From Sagittula sp. P11 (GTDB lineage: Bacteria > Pseudomonadota > Alphaproteobacteria > Rhodobacterales > Rhodobacteraceae): a DNA stretch of 64,000 bases. The stretch is taken from positions 2,108,001-2,172,000 of the forward strand of contig NZ_CP021913.1 in assembly GCF_002814095.1 (NCBI RefSeq), read 5' to 3'. Both the position numbers and the translations under genes were made by a program. The notes beneath the pieces are model-generated. The model had not been told where the DNA came from and searched no databases. It saw only the letters and a program-made list of their open reading frames with translations. Positions 46,432-55,991 of the stretch are shown one piece after another (positions within the stretch are counted from its first letter, which is position 1; the number at the start of each line of letters is the position of its first letter).

Positions 46432-47184
46432 ATGACACGTTTGCTTTTGCCCCTTCTGATATGCCTGTCGCTCGCCGCGCCCGCCGCAGCGCGCGAGATC
46501 ACCGTATTCGCCGCGGCAAGTCTGCGTGACGCGCTCGACGAGGTGGCGGAGCTTTACCGTGATGAAACAGGGGACGACCCGGTGATCTCCTACGCCGGAT
46601 CGTCCGCCCTTGCGCGCCAGATCCAGCAGGGCGCGCCCGCGGACGTATTCATCTCCGCCAACACCGCCTGGATGGACGTGCTGGAAGAGGACGGGTTGCT
46701 GGCGCCCGGCACCCGCCGCGACCTGCTGGGCAACTCGCTGGTGCTTGCGGCCGGGGTCGAAGGGCCGGTCGCAGAGCTCACGCCCGACAGCGATCTGGCC
46801 GGCTGGCTGGACGGCGGCAAACTGGCCATGGCGCTTGTCGATGCGGTGCCCGCGGGCATCTACGGCAAGGCGGCGCTGGAACATCTGGGACTTTGGGACA
46901 GCGTCGCAAGGCAGGTCGCGCAGGCCGACAACGTTCGCGCCGCTTTGGCCCTCGTCGCGGTGGGGGCGGCGCCGCTCGGCGTCGTCTACCGCACCGACGC
47001 TCAGGCCGAACCGCGCGTCTACGTGAAAGCGGCGTTCCCGCGGGACAGCCATCCGCCGATCCTTTACCCCGCCGCGTCGATCGTCGAAAAACAACAGGAC
47101 GCCCTGCCGTTCCTGTCCTTCCTCGAAACGGGACCGGCGCAGGACATCTTCCTGCGGCACGGCTTCACGGTCATCGCGGAGTAA
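46432..47184 (+). CDS. modA: molybdate ABC transporter, periplasmic binding protein ModA
   Basis: Predicted 250 residues from ATG 46432. Signal peptide MTRLLLPLLICLSLAAPAAA, then REITVFAAASLRDALDEVAE, the ModA opening. Ligand-binding phrases: ISYAGSSALARQIQQGAPAD and AMALVDAVPAGIYGKAAL. It binds molybdate or tungstate. The ribosome site is weak. modB follows after 3 nt. No ModE-type box was recognised upstream. Confidence 0.94.
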   Translation: MTRLLLPLLICLSLAAPAAAREITVFAAASLRDALDEVAELYRDETGDDPVISYAGSSALARQIQQGAPADVFISANTAWMDVLEEDGLLAPGTRRDLLGNSLVLAAGVEGPVAELTPDSDLAGWLDGGKLAMALVDAVPAGIYGKAALEHLGLWDSVARQVAQADNVRAALALVAVGAAPLGVVYRTDAQAEPRVYVKAAFPRDSHPPILYPAASIVEKQQDALPFLSFLETGPAQDIFLRHGFTVIAE

Positions 47185-47187
47185 CGG

Positions 47188-47877
47188 ATGGACTGGCTCG
47201 GACCGGAGGAATGGAGCGCCGTGGCCCTGTCGGTCAAGGTCTCCTTCTGGGCGGTCGTTGCCTCCCTGCCGTTCGGGTTGCTGACCGCCTACGCCCTGGC
47301 GCGCTGGACCTTCCCCGGCAAGCAGATCCTCAACGGGCTGGTGCACCTGCCGCTGATCCTCCCGCCGGTCGTGACGGGCTACCTCCTGCTTCTGACCTTC
47401 GGGCCAAGGGCCCCGGTCGGTGGGTTCCTCGAAACCATCGGACTCGGTATCGCCTTCCGCTGGACCGGCGCGGCGCTGGCAGCGGCGATCATGGGATTTC
47501 CGCTGATGGTCCGCGCCATGCGCCTGTCGATCGAGGCCATCGACCCGCGGCTGGAAGAGGCGGCGGCAACGCTTGGCGCGTCGGGGGTCCGTGTCTTTGT
47601 CACGGTGACGGTGCCCCTCATGCTGCCGGGCCTGCTGACCGGGGCGATCCTCGCCTTCGCCAAGGCGATGGGTGAATTCGGCGCGACGATCACCTTTGTC
47701 TCGAACATCCCCGGACAGACCCAGACCCTGCCCTCTGCCATCTACGCCTTCCTGCAGATCCCGGGCGGCGAAGCCTCTGCCCTGCGGCTCGTGGTGGTGT
47801 CGATCATCGTGGCGATGGGCGCGCTTCTGGTGTCGGAATGGGCGTCGCGCCGGGTTGCGGCGCGGGTGGGGGCGTGA
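47188..47877 (+). CDS. modB: molybdate ABC transporter permease ModB
   Basis: Predicted 229 residues with about five membrane segments. The EAA loop is EEAAATLGASGVRVFVTVTV, and the opening SVKVSFWAVVASLPFGLLTA matches ModB. It forms the channel driven by ModC. Its stop overlaps the modC ATG (TGATG at 47875-47879). Confidence 0.95.
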   Translation: MDWLGPEEWSAVALSVKVSFWAVVASLPFGLLTAYALARWTFPGKQILNGLVHLPLILPPVVTGYLLLLTFGPRAPVGGFLETIGLGIAFRWTGAALAAAIMGFPLMVRAMRLSIEAIDPRLEEAAATLGASGVRVFVTVTVPLMLPGLLTGAILAFAKAMGEFGATITFVSNIPGQTQTLPSAIYAFLQIPGGEASALRLVVVSIIVAMGALLVSEWASRRVAARVGA

Positions 47878-48941
47878 TGCTGGACCTGCACCTGAAACAT
47901 GCCTTCGACCGGTTCCAACTGGACGCGCAGTTCACCGCGCCCGCCGGGGTGACGGTCCTGTTCGGGCGATCCGGCTCAGGCAAGAGCACGGTCCTCAAGG
48001 CCACCGCCGGTCTATTGCGCCCGGACGAGGGGCGCGTGACCCTGCACGACCGGACGCTCTGCGACACGGCGAAGGGCATCTGGCTGCCGCCGCACAAGCG
48101 CGGTCTCGGCGTGATCTTCCAGGAAGGCCGCCTGTTCCCCCACCTCACCGTCCGCCAGAACCTTCTGTATTCCCGGCGGAAGGCGCCGAACCTGTCGCGC
48201 GTGGTCGAAATGCTGGGGATCGGCGACCTGCTCGACCGCCGCCCCCGCGCCTTGTCGGGGGGAGAGCAGCAAAGGGTCGCCATCGGCCGTGCGCTTCTGA
48301 GCGAACCGCAACTGATCCTCGCCGACGAACCGCTGGCTGCCCTAGACGAGCCGCGCAAGGCCGAAATCCTGCCCTACTTCGAACGCCTGCGGGACGAGGC
48401 CCGCTGCCCGATCCTCTACGTCACGCATTCCCCCGCCGAGGTCGCCCGCCTCGCAACGACGGTTGTCGTCCTCGACGAGGGCAAGGTGACACGGCAGGGC
48501 ACGCCCGCCGACGTGCTGGGCGACCCGGACGTGGTGCCCGCGGGCATCCGCGGCGTCGGCGCAGTGCTCGAAGCGACGGTCGCCCGGCACCACGAGGACG
48601 GGCTGACCGAACTCGACGCGGGCGGGGTGGCGCTGTTCCTGCCCCGCACGGATGCAGCGCCCGGCACCCGGACCCGTATCCGTATCGCCGCGCAGGAGGT
48701 CATCCTGTCCCGCGGGCACCCGGAGGGCCTTTCGGCGCTCAACATCCTGCCCGGCACCGTGGTCAGCCTGCGTGCCGGGGACGGTCCGGGCACCCTCGTC
48801 GTCGTCGACACCCCCGCCGGTCGTCTGCTGGCACGGGTCACGCGCCGCTCAGCGGAGGCGCTGCAACTGGCGCCCGGCGTCGCCTGCCATGCCGTCGTGA
48901 AGACGGTCGCCATCGCACGGCAGGACATCGGGCAGGGTTGA
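47877..48941 (+). CDS. modC: molybdate ABC transporter ATPase ModC
   Basis: Predicted 354 residues. ABC motifs: Walker A GRSGSGKST at 30-38, signature LSGGEQQRVAIGRALL, Walker B LILADEPLAALDEP and a His in LYVTHSP. The C-terminal region (about 290-350) is a molybdate-binding TOBE domain (LSALNILPGTVVSLRAG). It energises ModB. ATG 47877 overlaps the modB stop. Confidence 0.95.
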   Translation: MLDLHLKHAFDRFQLDAQFTAPAGVTVLFGRSGSGKSTVLKATAGLLRPDEGRVTLHDRTLCDTAKGIWLPPHKRGLGVIFQEGRLFPHLTVRQNLLYSRRKAPNLSRVVEMLGIGDLLDRRPRALSGGEQQRVAIGRALLSEPQLILADEPLAALDEPRKAEILPYFERLRDEARCPILYVTHSPAEVARLATTVVVLDEGKVTRQGTPADVLGDPDVVPAGIRGVGAVLEATVARHHEDGLTELDAGGVALFLPRTDAAPGTRTRIRIAAQEVILSRGHPEGLSALNILPGTVVSLRAGDGPGTLVVVDTPAGRLLARVTRRSAEALQLAPGVACHAVVKTVAIARQDIGQG

Positions 48942-48972
48942 AGCGGCACCACGGCCCGCTAGCTCGGCCTGC

Positions 48973-49638
48973 ATGGAAAACGCATTGGTCATCGGCGCAA
49001 GCGGCGGCATCGGCAGCGCGATCTGCGCGGCGCTCGACTCGCGCGGCGTCTCCGTCACCGGGCTCTCGCGCTCCGGTGACGGTCTGGACATCACCGACGA
49101 AACCTCCGTCGCGGAGGCGCTGAACCGGTTCGATACGCCCTTCGACCTGATCTTCGTCGCCACCGGAGCGCTGGAAATCGACGGCCACGCACCGGAAAAG
49201 TCGCTGGATGCCCTGACCGCCAGCGGCCTTGCCGACCAGTTCGCGCTGAACGCCATCGGCCCCGCGCTGGTGCTGAAACACGCCCGCCGCCTGATCCCCC
49301 GCGACCGTCCCGCGACCGTCGCGGTTCTGTCGGCGCGCGTCGGCTCCATCGGAGACAACGGTCTTGGCGGCTGGTACGCCTATCGTGCGGCCAAGGCCGG
49401 GCTCAACCAGCTTGTCCGCGGCGCGGCTATCGAGCTTGGCCGCAGGCACCGCAAGCTCTGCGTCGTCTGCCTGCACCCGGGCACCGTCGCCACCCGCTTC
49501 ACCGCCGATTACCAGGACCGCCACCCGACCGTTCCGCCAGACGAGGCCGCCCGCAACCTGCTGACGGTGATCGACAGTCTGACGCCTGCCGACAGCGGGC
49601 GGTTCCTCGACTATGCCGGGAAGGAGATCCCCTGGTGA
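48973..49638 (+). CDS. short-chain dehydrogenase/reductase
   Basis: Predicted 221 residues. The NAD(P) motif is GASGGIGS at 8-15 and the catalytic pair is Tyr 137 and Lys 141 (YRAAK), with Ser 120 or Ser 125 as partner. The substrate cannot be told. Its stop overlaps the GTG of the photolyase gene (GTGA), so the two are coupled; a link to DNA-repair photochemistry is possible but unproven. The ribosome site is weak. Confidence 0.85.
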   Translation: MENALVIGASGGIGSAICAALDSRGVSVTGLSRSGDGLDITDETSVAEALNRFDTPFDLIFVATGALEIDGHAPEKSLDALTASGLADQFALNAIGPALVLKHARRLIPRDRPATVAVLSARVGSIGDNGLGGWYAYRAAKAGLNQLVRGAAIELGRRHRKLCVVCLHPGTVATRFTADYQDRHPTVPPDEAARNLLTVIDSLTPADSGRFLDYAGKEIPW

Positions 49639-51161
49639 CCCGACTCGTCCTGGTCCTGGGCGACCAGCTGACCGAAACCGTCGCCGCGCTCCGCAAGGCG
49701 GACAAGGACAGGGACGTGGTCGTCATGGCCGAGGTCGCGGACGAGACGGCCTATGTCGGCCACCATCCCAAGAAGATCGCCCTGATTTTCGCCGCCATGC
49801 GCAAGTTCGCCGGCCGCCTCAGGGACGACGGCTGGGACGTCGCCTATTCCGAGCTCGACGACACCGACAACACCGGCAGCATCCCCGGTGAGCTCCTGCG
49901 CCGCGCCGACCAGTACGGTGCGGGGGAGGTGCTGGCGACAGAACCCGGCGAATGGCGGCTGATCGCCGCTCTGGACGACACGCCTCTCAAGGTCACGCAG
50001 CTTGAGGACGACCGCTTCGTCGCCTCCCACAAGGATTTCGAGGACTGGGCCAAGGGGCGCAAGGCGCTGCGGATGGAGTATTTCTATCGCGAGATGCGAC
50101 GCAAGACCGGCTTGATGATGGACGGCGACCAACCCGCCGGCGACAAGTGGAACTACGACCACGACAACCGCAAACCCGCCTCGGGCGAGGTCGACACCGC
50201 GCCCATGCGGTTCACGCCGGACGAGACGGTCGAAGAGGTGCTCGATCTTGTCGAGGCCCGCTTTGCCGACAACTTCGGCACGCTCCGCCCCTTCACCTTT
50301 GCCACCGACACGGGACAGGCCCGCCGGGCGCTGGCGCATTTCGTCAAACACGCCCTGCCGAAGTTCGGCGATTACCAGGATGCGATGATGGAGGGGGAGC
50401 GCTACCTGTGGCACTCTCACCTCTCCGCCTCGATCAACATCGGCCTGCTCGATCCGGTGGAGGTCTGCAAGGCCGCGGAAGACGCATGGCGAGCCGGGGA
50501 CGTGCCGATCAACGCCGCCGAGGGGTTCATCCGCCAGATCATCGGCTGGCGCGAATACGTCCGCGGCATCTATTTCCACGAAGGGCCGGACTACCCCTCC
50601 CGCAACGGACTGGGCCACAAGCGCGACCTGCCGTGGTTCTACTGGGGCGGAGAAACGAAGATGCGCTGCGTCGAAGCGGCGGTCGCGCAGACCCGGGACG
50701 ACGCCTACGCCCACCACATCCAGCGCCTGATGGTGACCGGCAACTTCGCCCTTCTGGCCGGGATCGACCCGCATCAGGTGCACGAATGGTATCTGAGCGT
50801 CTACATCGATGCCTTCGAATGGGTCGAAGCCCCGAACACCGTCGGGATGAGCCAGTTCGCCGACGGCGGCATCATCGCCTCCAAACCCTACGTGTCGTCA
50901 GGCAACTACATCAACAGGATGTCCGACCACTGCAGGCACTGCGCCTACGACGTGAATGCAAAGTCCGGAGAGGACGGCGCCTGCCCCTTTAACACGCTCT
51001 ACTGGCACTTCCTCGACCGCCATCGCAAACGGTTCGAGGAAAACGGCCGCATGGCCAACATGTACCGTAGCTGGGACAGGATGGACGAGGAAAAGCGTCA
51101 CGCCATCCTGCGCGCCGCCGAACGCACGTTGAAGAAACTCGACGAAGGGGAGGTCGTCTGA
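49635..51161 (+). CDS. cryB: Fe-S cluster photolyase/cryptochrome (CryB/PhrB type)
   Basis: Predicted 508 residues. The N-terminal half has the domain opening LVLVLGDQLTETVAALRKAD. The FAD-binding helical half contains SHLSASINIGLLDP and GWREYVRGIY. Four Cys that would ligate a 4Fe-4S cluster are present: Cys 345, Cys 433, Cys 436 and Cys 450, with spacing close to the family. Relatives include (6-4) photolyases and the Rhodobacter CryB. GTG 49635 overlaps the SDR stop. Confidence 0.93.
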   Translation: MTRLVLVLGDQLTETVAALRKADKDRDVVVMAEVADETAYVGHHPKKIALIFAAMRKFAGRLRDDGWDVAYSELDDTDNTGSIPGELLRRADQYGAGEVLATEPGEWRLIAALDDTPLKVTQLEDDRFVASHKDFEDWAKGRKALRMEYFYREMRRKTGLMMDGDQPAGDKWNYDHDNRKPASGEVDTAPMRFTPDETVEEVLDLVEARFADNFGTLRPFTFATDTGQARRALAHFVKHALPKFGDYQDAMMEGERYLWHSHLSASINIGLLDPVEVCKAAEDAWRAGDVPINAAEGFIRQIIGWREYVRGIYFHEGPDYPSRNGLGHKRDLPWFYWGGETKMRCVEAAVAQTRDDAYAHHIQRLMVTGNFALLAGIDPHQVHEWYLSVYIDAFEWVEAPNTVGMSQFADGGIIASKPYVSSGNYINRMSDHCRHCAYDVNAKSGEDGACPFNTLYWHFLDRHRKRFEENGRMANMYRSWDRMDEEKRHAILRAAERTLKKLDEGEVV

Positions 51162-51197
51162 CCCGCCCCTTCATCTTGGTCCAAATACCTTGGGGGT

Positions 51198-51216
51198 GCG
51201 GGGGCAATGCCCCCGC
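51198..51216. terminator. bidirectional terminator between cryB and hslU
   Basis: GCGGGGGC-AAT-GCCCCCGC is a perfect 8-bp GC stem in the 88-bp convergent gap. No T run follows on either strand. Confidence 0.6.
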
Positions 51217-51249
51217 GGATCGGCCCGGCGCCAGCCGGGGCGATACTTG

Positions 51250-52560
51250 CTACAGGACGTAGCGGCTCAGGTCCGTCGACCGGGTCAGGTCGCCCAGCTG
51301 TGCCTCCACGAAATCGGCATCGACGGTTACCGCCTCGCCCGCTTTGTCCGGCGCGGCAAAACTCAGTTCCTCGAACACCCGCTCCATCACGGTGTAAAGC
51401 CGCCGGGCGCCGATGTTCTCGACCGACCCGTTGACCTCTGCCGCGATGCGCGCGAGCGCCTCGATCCCTTCCTGCGTGAAGGAGACGGCAACCTCCTCGG
51501 TCGCCATCAGCGCGGTGTACTGGCGGGTCAGCGCGTTGTCGGTCTCCGTCAGGATGCGCACGAAATCGCCTTCGGTCAGCGCCTTCAGGTTCACGCGGAT
51601 CGGAAGGCGGCCCTGCAGTTCCGGCAAGAGGTCAGACGGCTTCGCGATGTGGAACGCACCGGAGGCGATGAAGAGGATGTGGTCGGTCTTCACCGGCCCG
51701 TGCTTGGTCGACACTGTCGTGCCCTCGATCAGCGGCAGCAGGTCGCGCTGCACGCCTTCGCGGGACACGTCGCCCCCGCGCGCCTCCTGGCGGGCGCAGA
51801 CCTTGTCGATCTCGTCTAGAAAGACGATCCCGTTCTGCTCCACCGCTTCCAGCGCGGCGGCCTTCACCGTCTCGTCGTCCAGCAGCTTGTCCGCTTCCTC
51901 GGTGATCAGCAGGTCGTAGCTTTCGGCGACGGTCATGCTCTTGCGCGTGGTCCGTCCGGCAAAGGCCTTCCCGAAGATGTCGCCAAGGTTCATCATCCCC
52001 ATCTGGCCTGCTCCCGGTTGGCCGGGGATGTCCATCATCGGGAAGGGCGAGGACGTGTCGGCCACGTCCAGTTCGATCACCGTCTCGTCCAGTTCGCCGC
52101 TCTTCAGCTTCTTGCGGAACATCTCGCGCGTGGCCGAACGCGCATCCTTCCCGGCAATCGCCTCGATCACGCGTTCCTCGGCGGCGGCATGGGCGCGGGC
52201 CTTCACGTCCTCCCGCATGTGGTCGCGGGTGTCGATGATCGCGGTGTCCACGAGGTCACGGATGATCTGTTCAACGTCGCGGCCGACATAGCCCACCTCG
52301 GTGAACTTGGTCGCCTCGACCTTGATGAAGGGCGCGCGCGCCAGCTTGGCCAGCCTGCGCGAGATCTCCGTCTTGCCGACGCCGGTGGGGCCGATCATCA
52401 GGATGTTCTTCGGATAGACTTCGTCGCGCAGGTCGTCGCTCAGCTGCTTGCGTCGCCAGCGATTGCGCAGCGCCACCGCGACGGCGCGCTTGGCTTCCTG
52501 CTGGCCGATGATGAACCGGTCCAGTTCGGAAACGATTTCACGGGGTGTGAGGTCGGTCAT
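51250..52560 (-). CDS. hslU: HslU, ATPase subunit of the HslVU protease
   Basis: Predicted 436 residues from ATG 52560 (AAGGAC upstream). Walker A GPTGVGKT at 57-64, pore and I-domain regions in the middle, Walker [11 protein letters not shown], sensor [16 protein letters not shown]. The C-terminal tail ends SRYVL, the type that docks into HslV and activates it. It unfolds substrates for HslV. It is separated from hslV by three plus-strand genes. Confidence 0.97.
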   Translation of the reverse strand: MTDLTPREIVSELDRFIIGQQEAKRAVAVALRNRWRRKQLSDDLRDEVYPKNILMIGPTGVGKTEISRRLAKLARAPFIKVEATKFTEVGYVGRDVEQIIRDLVDTAIIDTRDHMREDVKARAHAAAEERVIEAIAGKDARSATREMFRKKLKSGELDETVIELDVADTSSPFPMMDIPGQPGAGQMGMMNLGDIFGKAFAGRTTRKSMTVAESYDLLITEEADKLLDDETVKAAALEAVEQNGIVFLDEIDKVCARQEARGGDVSREGVQRDLLPLIEGTTVSTKHGPVKTDHILFIASGAFHIAKPSDLLPELQGRLPIRVNLKALTEGDFVRILTETDNALTRQYTALMATEEVAVSFTQEGIEALARIAAEVNGSVENIGARRLYTVMERVFEELSFAAPDKAGEAVTVDADFVEAQLGDLTRSTDLSRYVL

Positions 52561-52676
52561 GAGTGTCCTTCCGATACGTTGCGGCTGAGATAACCTCTGA
52601 GGCGGAAAATCCAACCCTTGAAGGAACCGCCGTGTGATCCGACGTGTTGGATCTAAGGATCGGAGACACCCCAGCC

Positions 52677-53642
52677 ATGCCGAATCAAGGTTTCATGCCC
52701 ATAGAAGATACCGACGCCGTTCCAGGCGATCTGGGCGCGCCATCGTTCGGCGACGGCCCGGTCTGTGTCATCACGAACCGCAAGTCGGGCCGCAACTCGC
52801 GGGACCGCAACGCGGTCGAGGCCGCGGCCGAGGCGCTGGGGGGCGAAATCGTCTCCTTCAGCGGCGGCAAGGGCCTGATGGAGGCGATCGAGAAGGTGAA
52901 GGCGCGCAAGCCCTTCCTGGTGGTCGCGGCCGGGGGCGACGGCACCGCCATGGCCGTGGCCGGGGCCTTCGTCGGCACAGATGTCGCCTTCGGGGTCCTG
53001 CCGCTTGGCACGTTCAACTATTTCGCCCGCGGGCTGGGGCTCAGCACCGATCCGGTCGAGGCGAGCAGACAGCTTGCCGCCGGTCAGGTGGTCGAACGTC
53101 ACATCGGTACGGTGAACGGCCAAGTCTTCCTGAACAACGCCAGCGTCGGGATCTATCCCTCGATCCTGAAGGTCCGCGAAAGCGTCTATCGCCGCTGGGG
53201 ACGCCGCAGGATCATGGCACATTGGTCCGTGATCAAGACCTTCATCCGCTTTCGGAAACCCATGCGCGTGAGGCTGGAAGTCGACGGGGACGGCGGTCGT
53301 TACCGCACCGCCCTTGTCTTCGTCGCGCGATCCTCGTTCCAGCTCGAACGGTTCGGGCTGGAGGGCACCGACATCATTCGCGAGGGCGGTTTTGCCGTCC
53401 TGCTTGTCAACGCGCGCACCCGTCTGGAACTTTTCCGGCGCATCACGCGCCTCGCGCTGGGAACGGTAGAGGAGGGCGTCGACTATGACCTCTTTGCCGG
53501 AGAACGGTTGAAGCTGGATGTGGAAGGCAAGCGCCGCGTGCTGCTGGCCTACGACGGAGAGAAGAAGCGCATGAACGCGCCGCTGGAATTCGGCATGTCC
53601 GAGCGCCCGTTGCGCCTGCTCATCCCGGAGAAGCCCGCATGA
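52677..53642 (+). CDS. diacylglycerol kinase-type lipid kinase
   Basis: Predicted 321 residues. The N-terminal domain has the DAGK catalytic motif GGDGT at 86-90 and the [18 protein letters not shown] phosphate-binding loop. The C-terminal half is the beta-rich domain of the LCB5/YegS type. It phosphorylates a lipid such as diacylglycerol; the substrate is unknown. ATG 52677 was chosen (GGAG 12 nt upstream); GTG 52644 is an alternative. Its stop overlaps the next start (ATGA). Confidence 0.85.
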   Translation: MPNQGFMPIEDTDAVPGDLGAPSFGDGPVCVITNRKSGRNSRDRNAVEAAAEALGGEIVSFSGGKGLMEAIEKVKARKPFLVVAAGGDGTAMAVAGAFVGTDVAFGVLPLGTFNYFARGLGLSTDPVEASRQLAAGQVVERHIGTVNGQVFLNNASVGIYPSILKVRESVYRRWGRRRIMAHWSVIKTFIRFRKPMRVRLEVDGDGGRYRTALVFVARSSFQLERFGLEGTDIIREGGFAVLLVNARTRLELFRRITRLALGTVEEGVDYDLFAGERLKLDVEGKRRVLLAYDGEKKRMNAPLEFGMSERPLRLLIPEKPA

Positions 53643-54478
53643 GGCGTGTGCTGCACCTGTCAGACCTGCACTACGGAAAGGACCGCGCGGACCTCGAAGA
53701 GCCGCTCCTGGAAACGGTGGACCGGCTGGCGCCCGATCTGGTCGCCATTTCCGGGGATTTCACCCAGCGCGCCCGCGTGTCCCAGTTCGACCGCGCGCAG
53801 GCCTTCCTCGACAAGCTGTCCGTCCCTTGGATCGCCGTGCCCGGCAACCACGACACACCGCTCGACGAATTCTGGATCCGGCTGCTGACCCCGTGGAAGC
53901 GTTACCGGGCCGCTGTGTCGCGCGATCTGGAACCTGTCTATCAGGACGACGCGATGACCCTTGTCGGCGTGAACACCGTCAACCGGTTCTCGTGGCAGAG
54001 GGGGCGGCTGTCGGAAAAGCGGATCAAGCGCGCCTGCCAACAGTTCTCCGACGCGCCCGACCGCGCGCGTATCGTCATGCTGCACCACCCTCTTCAGCAT
54101 GGGCCGGAGGTCGACAAGCGACTGATGCGCGGGGCCGGGCGGGCGCTCAAGGCCTTTGCCGAAAGCGGCGCACAGGTGGTGCTGTCCGGGCACCTGCACA
54201 ACACGGTCATCGCGCCGTTTCGGGCCTGGCCGCAACTGCTTTTCGTCCAGGCAGGCACCAGCCTCTCCAGCCGCATGCGCGGCGAGGTGAACACCTTCAA
54301 CCTGCTGGAAATCGACCACCGCAGCGTGACGGTCGAAAGCTGGGGTGCCGAGGACCTGACCTTTGCCCCCGTGTCGCGCGCCCACTTCTTCCGCAACAAC
54401 GGGGAGTGGGAGCGCCACGACAACGCCCCCTCGATTGCGCCTGCGCACCACATCCGCCGCGCGCGGTCTGTTCGGTAG
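53639..54478 (+). CDS. metallophosphoesterase
   Basis: Predicted 279 residues. Calcineurin-like motifs are complete: Asp 9 and His 11 (LSDLHYG), Asp 40 (ISGDF), Asn 70-His 71 (PGNHDTP), a later MLHHP and SGHLHN. It binds two metals and hydrolyses phosphoesters, possibly cyclic nucleotides or lipid head groups. It overlaps the lipid-kinase stop (ATGA at 53639-53642), so a joint role in phospholipid metabolism is plausible. No signal peptide. Confidence 0.88.
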   Translation: MRRVLHLSDLHYGKDRADLEEPLLETVDRLAPDLVAISGDFTQRARVSQFDRAQAFLDKLSVPWIAVPGNHDTPLDEFWIRLLTPWKRYRAAVSRDLEPVYQDDAMTLVGVNTVNRFSWQRGRLSEKRIKRACQQFSDAPDRARIVMLHHPLQHGPEVDKRLMRGAGRALKAFAESGAQVVLSGHLHNTVIAPFRAWPQLLFVQAGTSLSSRMRGEVNTFNLLEIDHRSVTVESWGAEDLTFAPVSRAHFFRNNGEWERHDNAPSIAPAHHIRRARSVR

Positions 54479-54548
54479 CACGCTTTTCCCGTGGCCCGTT
54501 CCCCGGACCGGCGTAAGCTGAGCCGTGAGGGAACGGGGGAATCGACAC

Positions 54549-54872
54549 ATGAAAGCTATATGTATGGCGTTGGCCTTGGTGGCGCTTTGCGGAACGGCCG
54601 AGGCACAGAACGCCTGCGACTGGGGCAACCTGCGGTCGGAGGCCAGCGAAGAGAACCGCGAGCTGGTCGTGACGAATGCGGTCGGCGACCGCAGCGCGCG
54701 TCTCTACTGGATCGATTTCAACGGCACCCCGGTCTTCTACGCCGAGATCCCGCCGAACGGCCGCCACGTGCAGCAGACCTTCCGGCGGCATGTTTGGATT
54801 GCCGAGAACAGCTACGGCTATTGCGACGTCATCTTCACCGTCGAGAACAATGTCGAAATCGTCATCCGCTGA
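54549..54872 (+). CDS. exported VHL-beta-domain protein
   Basis: Predicted 107 residues. Residues 1-19 are a signal peptide (MKAICMALALVALCGTAEA). The mature part aligns along its length with the beta domain of the human von Hippel-Lindau protein: LRSEASEENRELVVTN, LYWIDFNGTPVFY, EIPPNGR, then FRRHVW. Pocket residues that bind hydroxyproline in human VHL (Trp 88, Tyr 98, Ser 111, His 115, Trp 117) correspond to Trp 54, Tyr 64, Thr 77, His 81 and Trp 83. Cys 23 and Cys 92 could form a disulfide. Bacterial VHL domains are known but their function is not. GTG 54525 is an alternative start. Confidence 0.8.
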   Translation: MKAICMALALVALCGTAEAQNACDWGNLRSEASEENRELVVTNAVGDRSARLYWIDFNGTPVFYAEIPPNGRHVQQTFRRHVWIAENSYGYCDVIFTVENNVEIVIR

Positions 54873-54887
54873 CCGCGCGGCAACGGA

Positions 54888-55439
54888 TCACTCGATGGTT
54901 TCGACCGTCAGGTTCCCGTTCGTGTAGACACAGATGTCCGCGGCGATGGACATGGCCTCGCGCGCGACGGTCTCGGCGTCCTTGTCGGTATCCATCATGG
55001 CCCGCGCCGCGGCGAGGGCGTAGTTGCCGCCCGACCCGATGGCGGCCACGTCATGTTCGGGTTCCAGAACGTCGCCTGCGCCGGTGATCACGAAAAGGTC
55101 GGTGCCGTCGGTGACGATCAGCATGGCTTCCAGCTTCGACAGATACTTGTCCGTGCGCCAGTCCTTTGCCAGTTCGACAGAGGCGCGCTGAAGCTGACCG
55201 GGCGTTGCCTCCAGCTTCTTTTCCAGCCGTTCGAGCAGGGTGAAGGCGTCCGCCGTCGATCCCGCGAATCCGGCCACCACTTCCCTGCCGCCAGGTGCAA
55301 GGCGACGCACCTTCCGGGCCGTGCCCTTGATCACGGTCTGGCCCAGCGAAACCTGCCCGTCACCGGCCACGACGACCTTGCCGCCCTTGCGGACGCCGAT
55401 GATGGTGGTGCCGTGCCAGCCGGGAAAATCGTTGCTCAT
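54888..55439 (-). CDS. hslV: HslV, proteolytic subunit of the HslVU protease
   Basis: Predicted 183 residues from ATG 55439. The propeptide [10 protein letters not shown] precedes the catalytic Thr 11 ([10 protein letters not shown]). Other landmarks are [20 protein letters not shown] and [17 protein letters not shown]. It forms a double hexamer chamber capped by HslU. It ends 16 bp from the convergent VHL-domain gene; hslU lies 2.3 kb downstream on the same strand, after three opposite-strand genes. Confidence 0.97.
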   Translation of the reverse strand: MSNDFPGWHGTTIIGVRKGGKVVVAGDGQVSLGQTVIKGTARKVRRLAPGGREVVAGFAGSTADAFTLLERLEKKLEATPGQLQRASVELAKDWRTDKYLSKLEAMLIVTDGTDLFVITGAGDVLEPEHDVAAIGSGGNYALAAARAMMDTDKDAETVAREAMSIAADICVYTNGNLTVETIE

Positions 55440-55537
55440 GAAGGCCTCCTTTGATTGGCCTCCATATGGTCCCCATCGACGGCCCCGGCAAGGGGGGCGG
55501 GGCGCCTGTGCGGCACCCCGCCATGTCAAATGGCCGG

Positions 55538-55966
55538 TCAGGCGACCTCGGTCTCGACCTCGATGTTGCCCTTCGTCGCGTTGGAATACGGGCAGATGAA
55601 GTGGCCGCGCTCGGCGATTTTCTCGGCCACGTCCTTGTCCACGCCCGGCATCGACACGACCAGTTTCACCTTCAGGCCGAACCCGCCGTCAGAGCGCGGG
55701 CCAATGCCCACATGCGCGTTCACCGTGGAGTCGTCGGGGACGGTGCCCAGTTTCTCGCTTTGTGCCGCGAACCGCATCGCGCCGAGGTAGCAGGCCGCAT
55801 AGCCAAGCGCGAAAAGCTCTTCGGGGTTGTGACCCGCGCCGGAGCCGCCAAGCTCTTTCGGGCTGGTCATGGTGACGGTCAGCATCCCCGACTTGAGAGA
55901 GGCGACACCGTTGCGGCCGCCGCCGGTGGCATGGGCTTCGGTCCAGTACTTCGTATCGACGGTCAT
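55538..55966 (-). CDS. ohr: organic hydroperoxide resistance protein Ohr
   Basis: Predicted 142 residues, standard for Ohr. The two catalytic Cys are Cys 59 ([10 protein letters not shown]) and Cys 125 ([13 protein letters not shown]). Arg 18 in TGGGRNGVA is the conserved partner. It reduces organic hydroperoxides with lipoylated partners. It is divergent from ohrR, with two operators between, so derepression by peroxide is expected. Confidence 0.96.
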   Translation of the reverse strand: MTVDTKYWTEAHATGGGRNGVASLKSGMLTVTMTSPKELGGSGAGHNPEELFALGYAACYLGAMRFAAQSEKLGTVPDDSTVNAHVGIGPRSDGGFGLKVKLVVSMPGVDKDVAEKIAERGHFICPYSNATKGNIEVETEVA

Positions 55967-55991
55967 CTGTGATTCCTTTCAGTCGCGTGCG

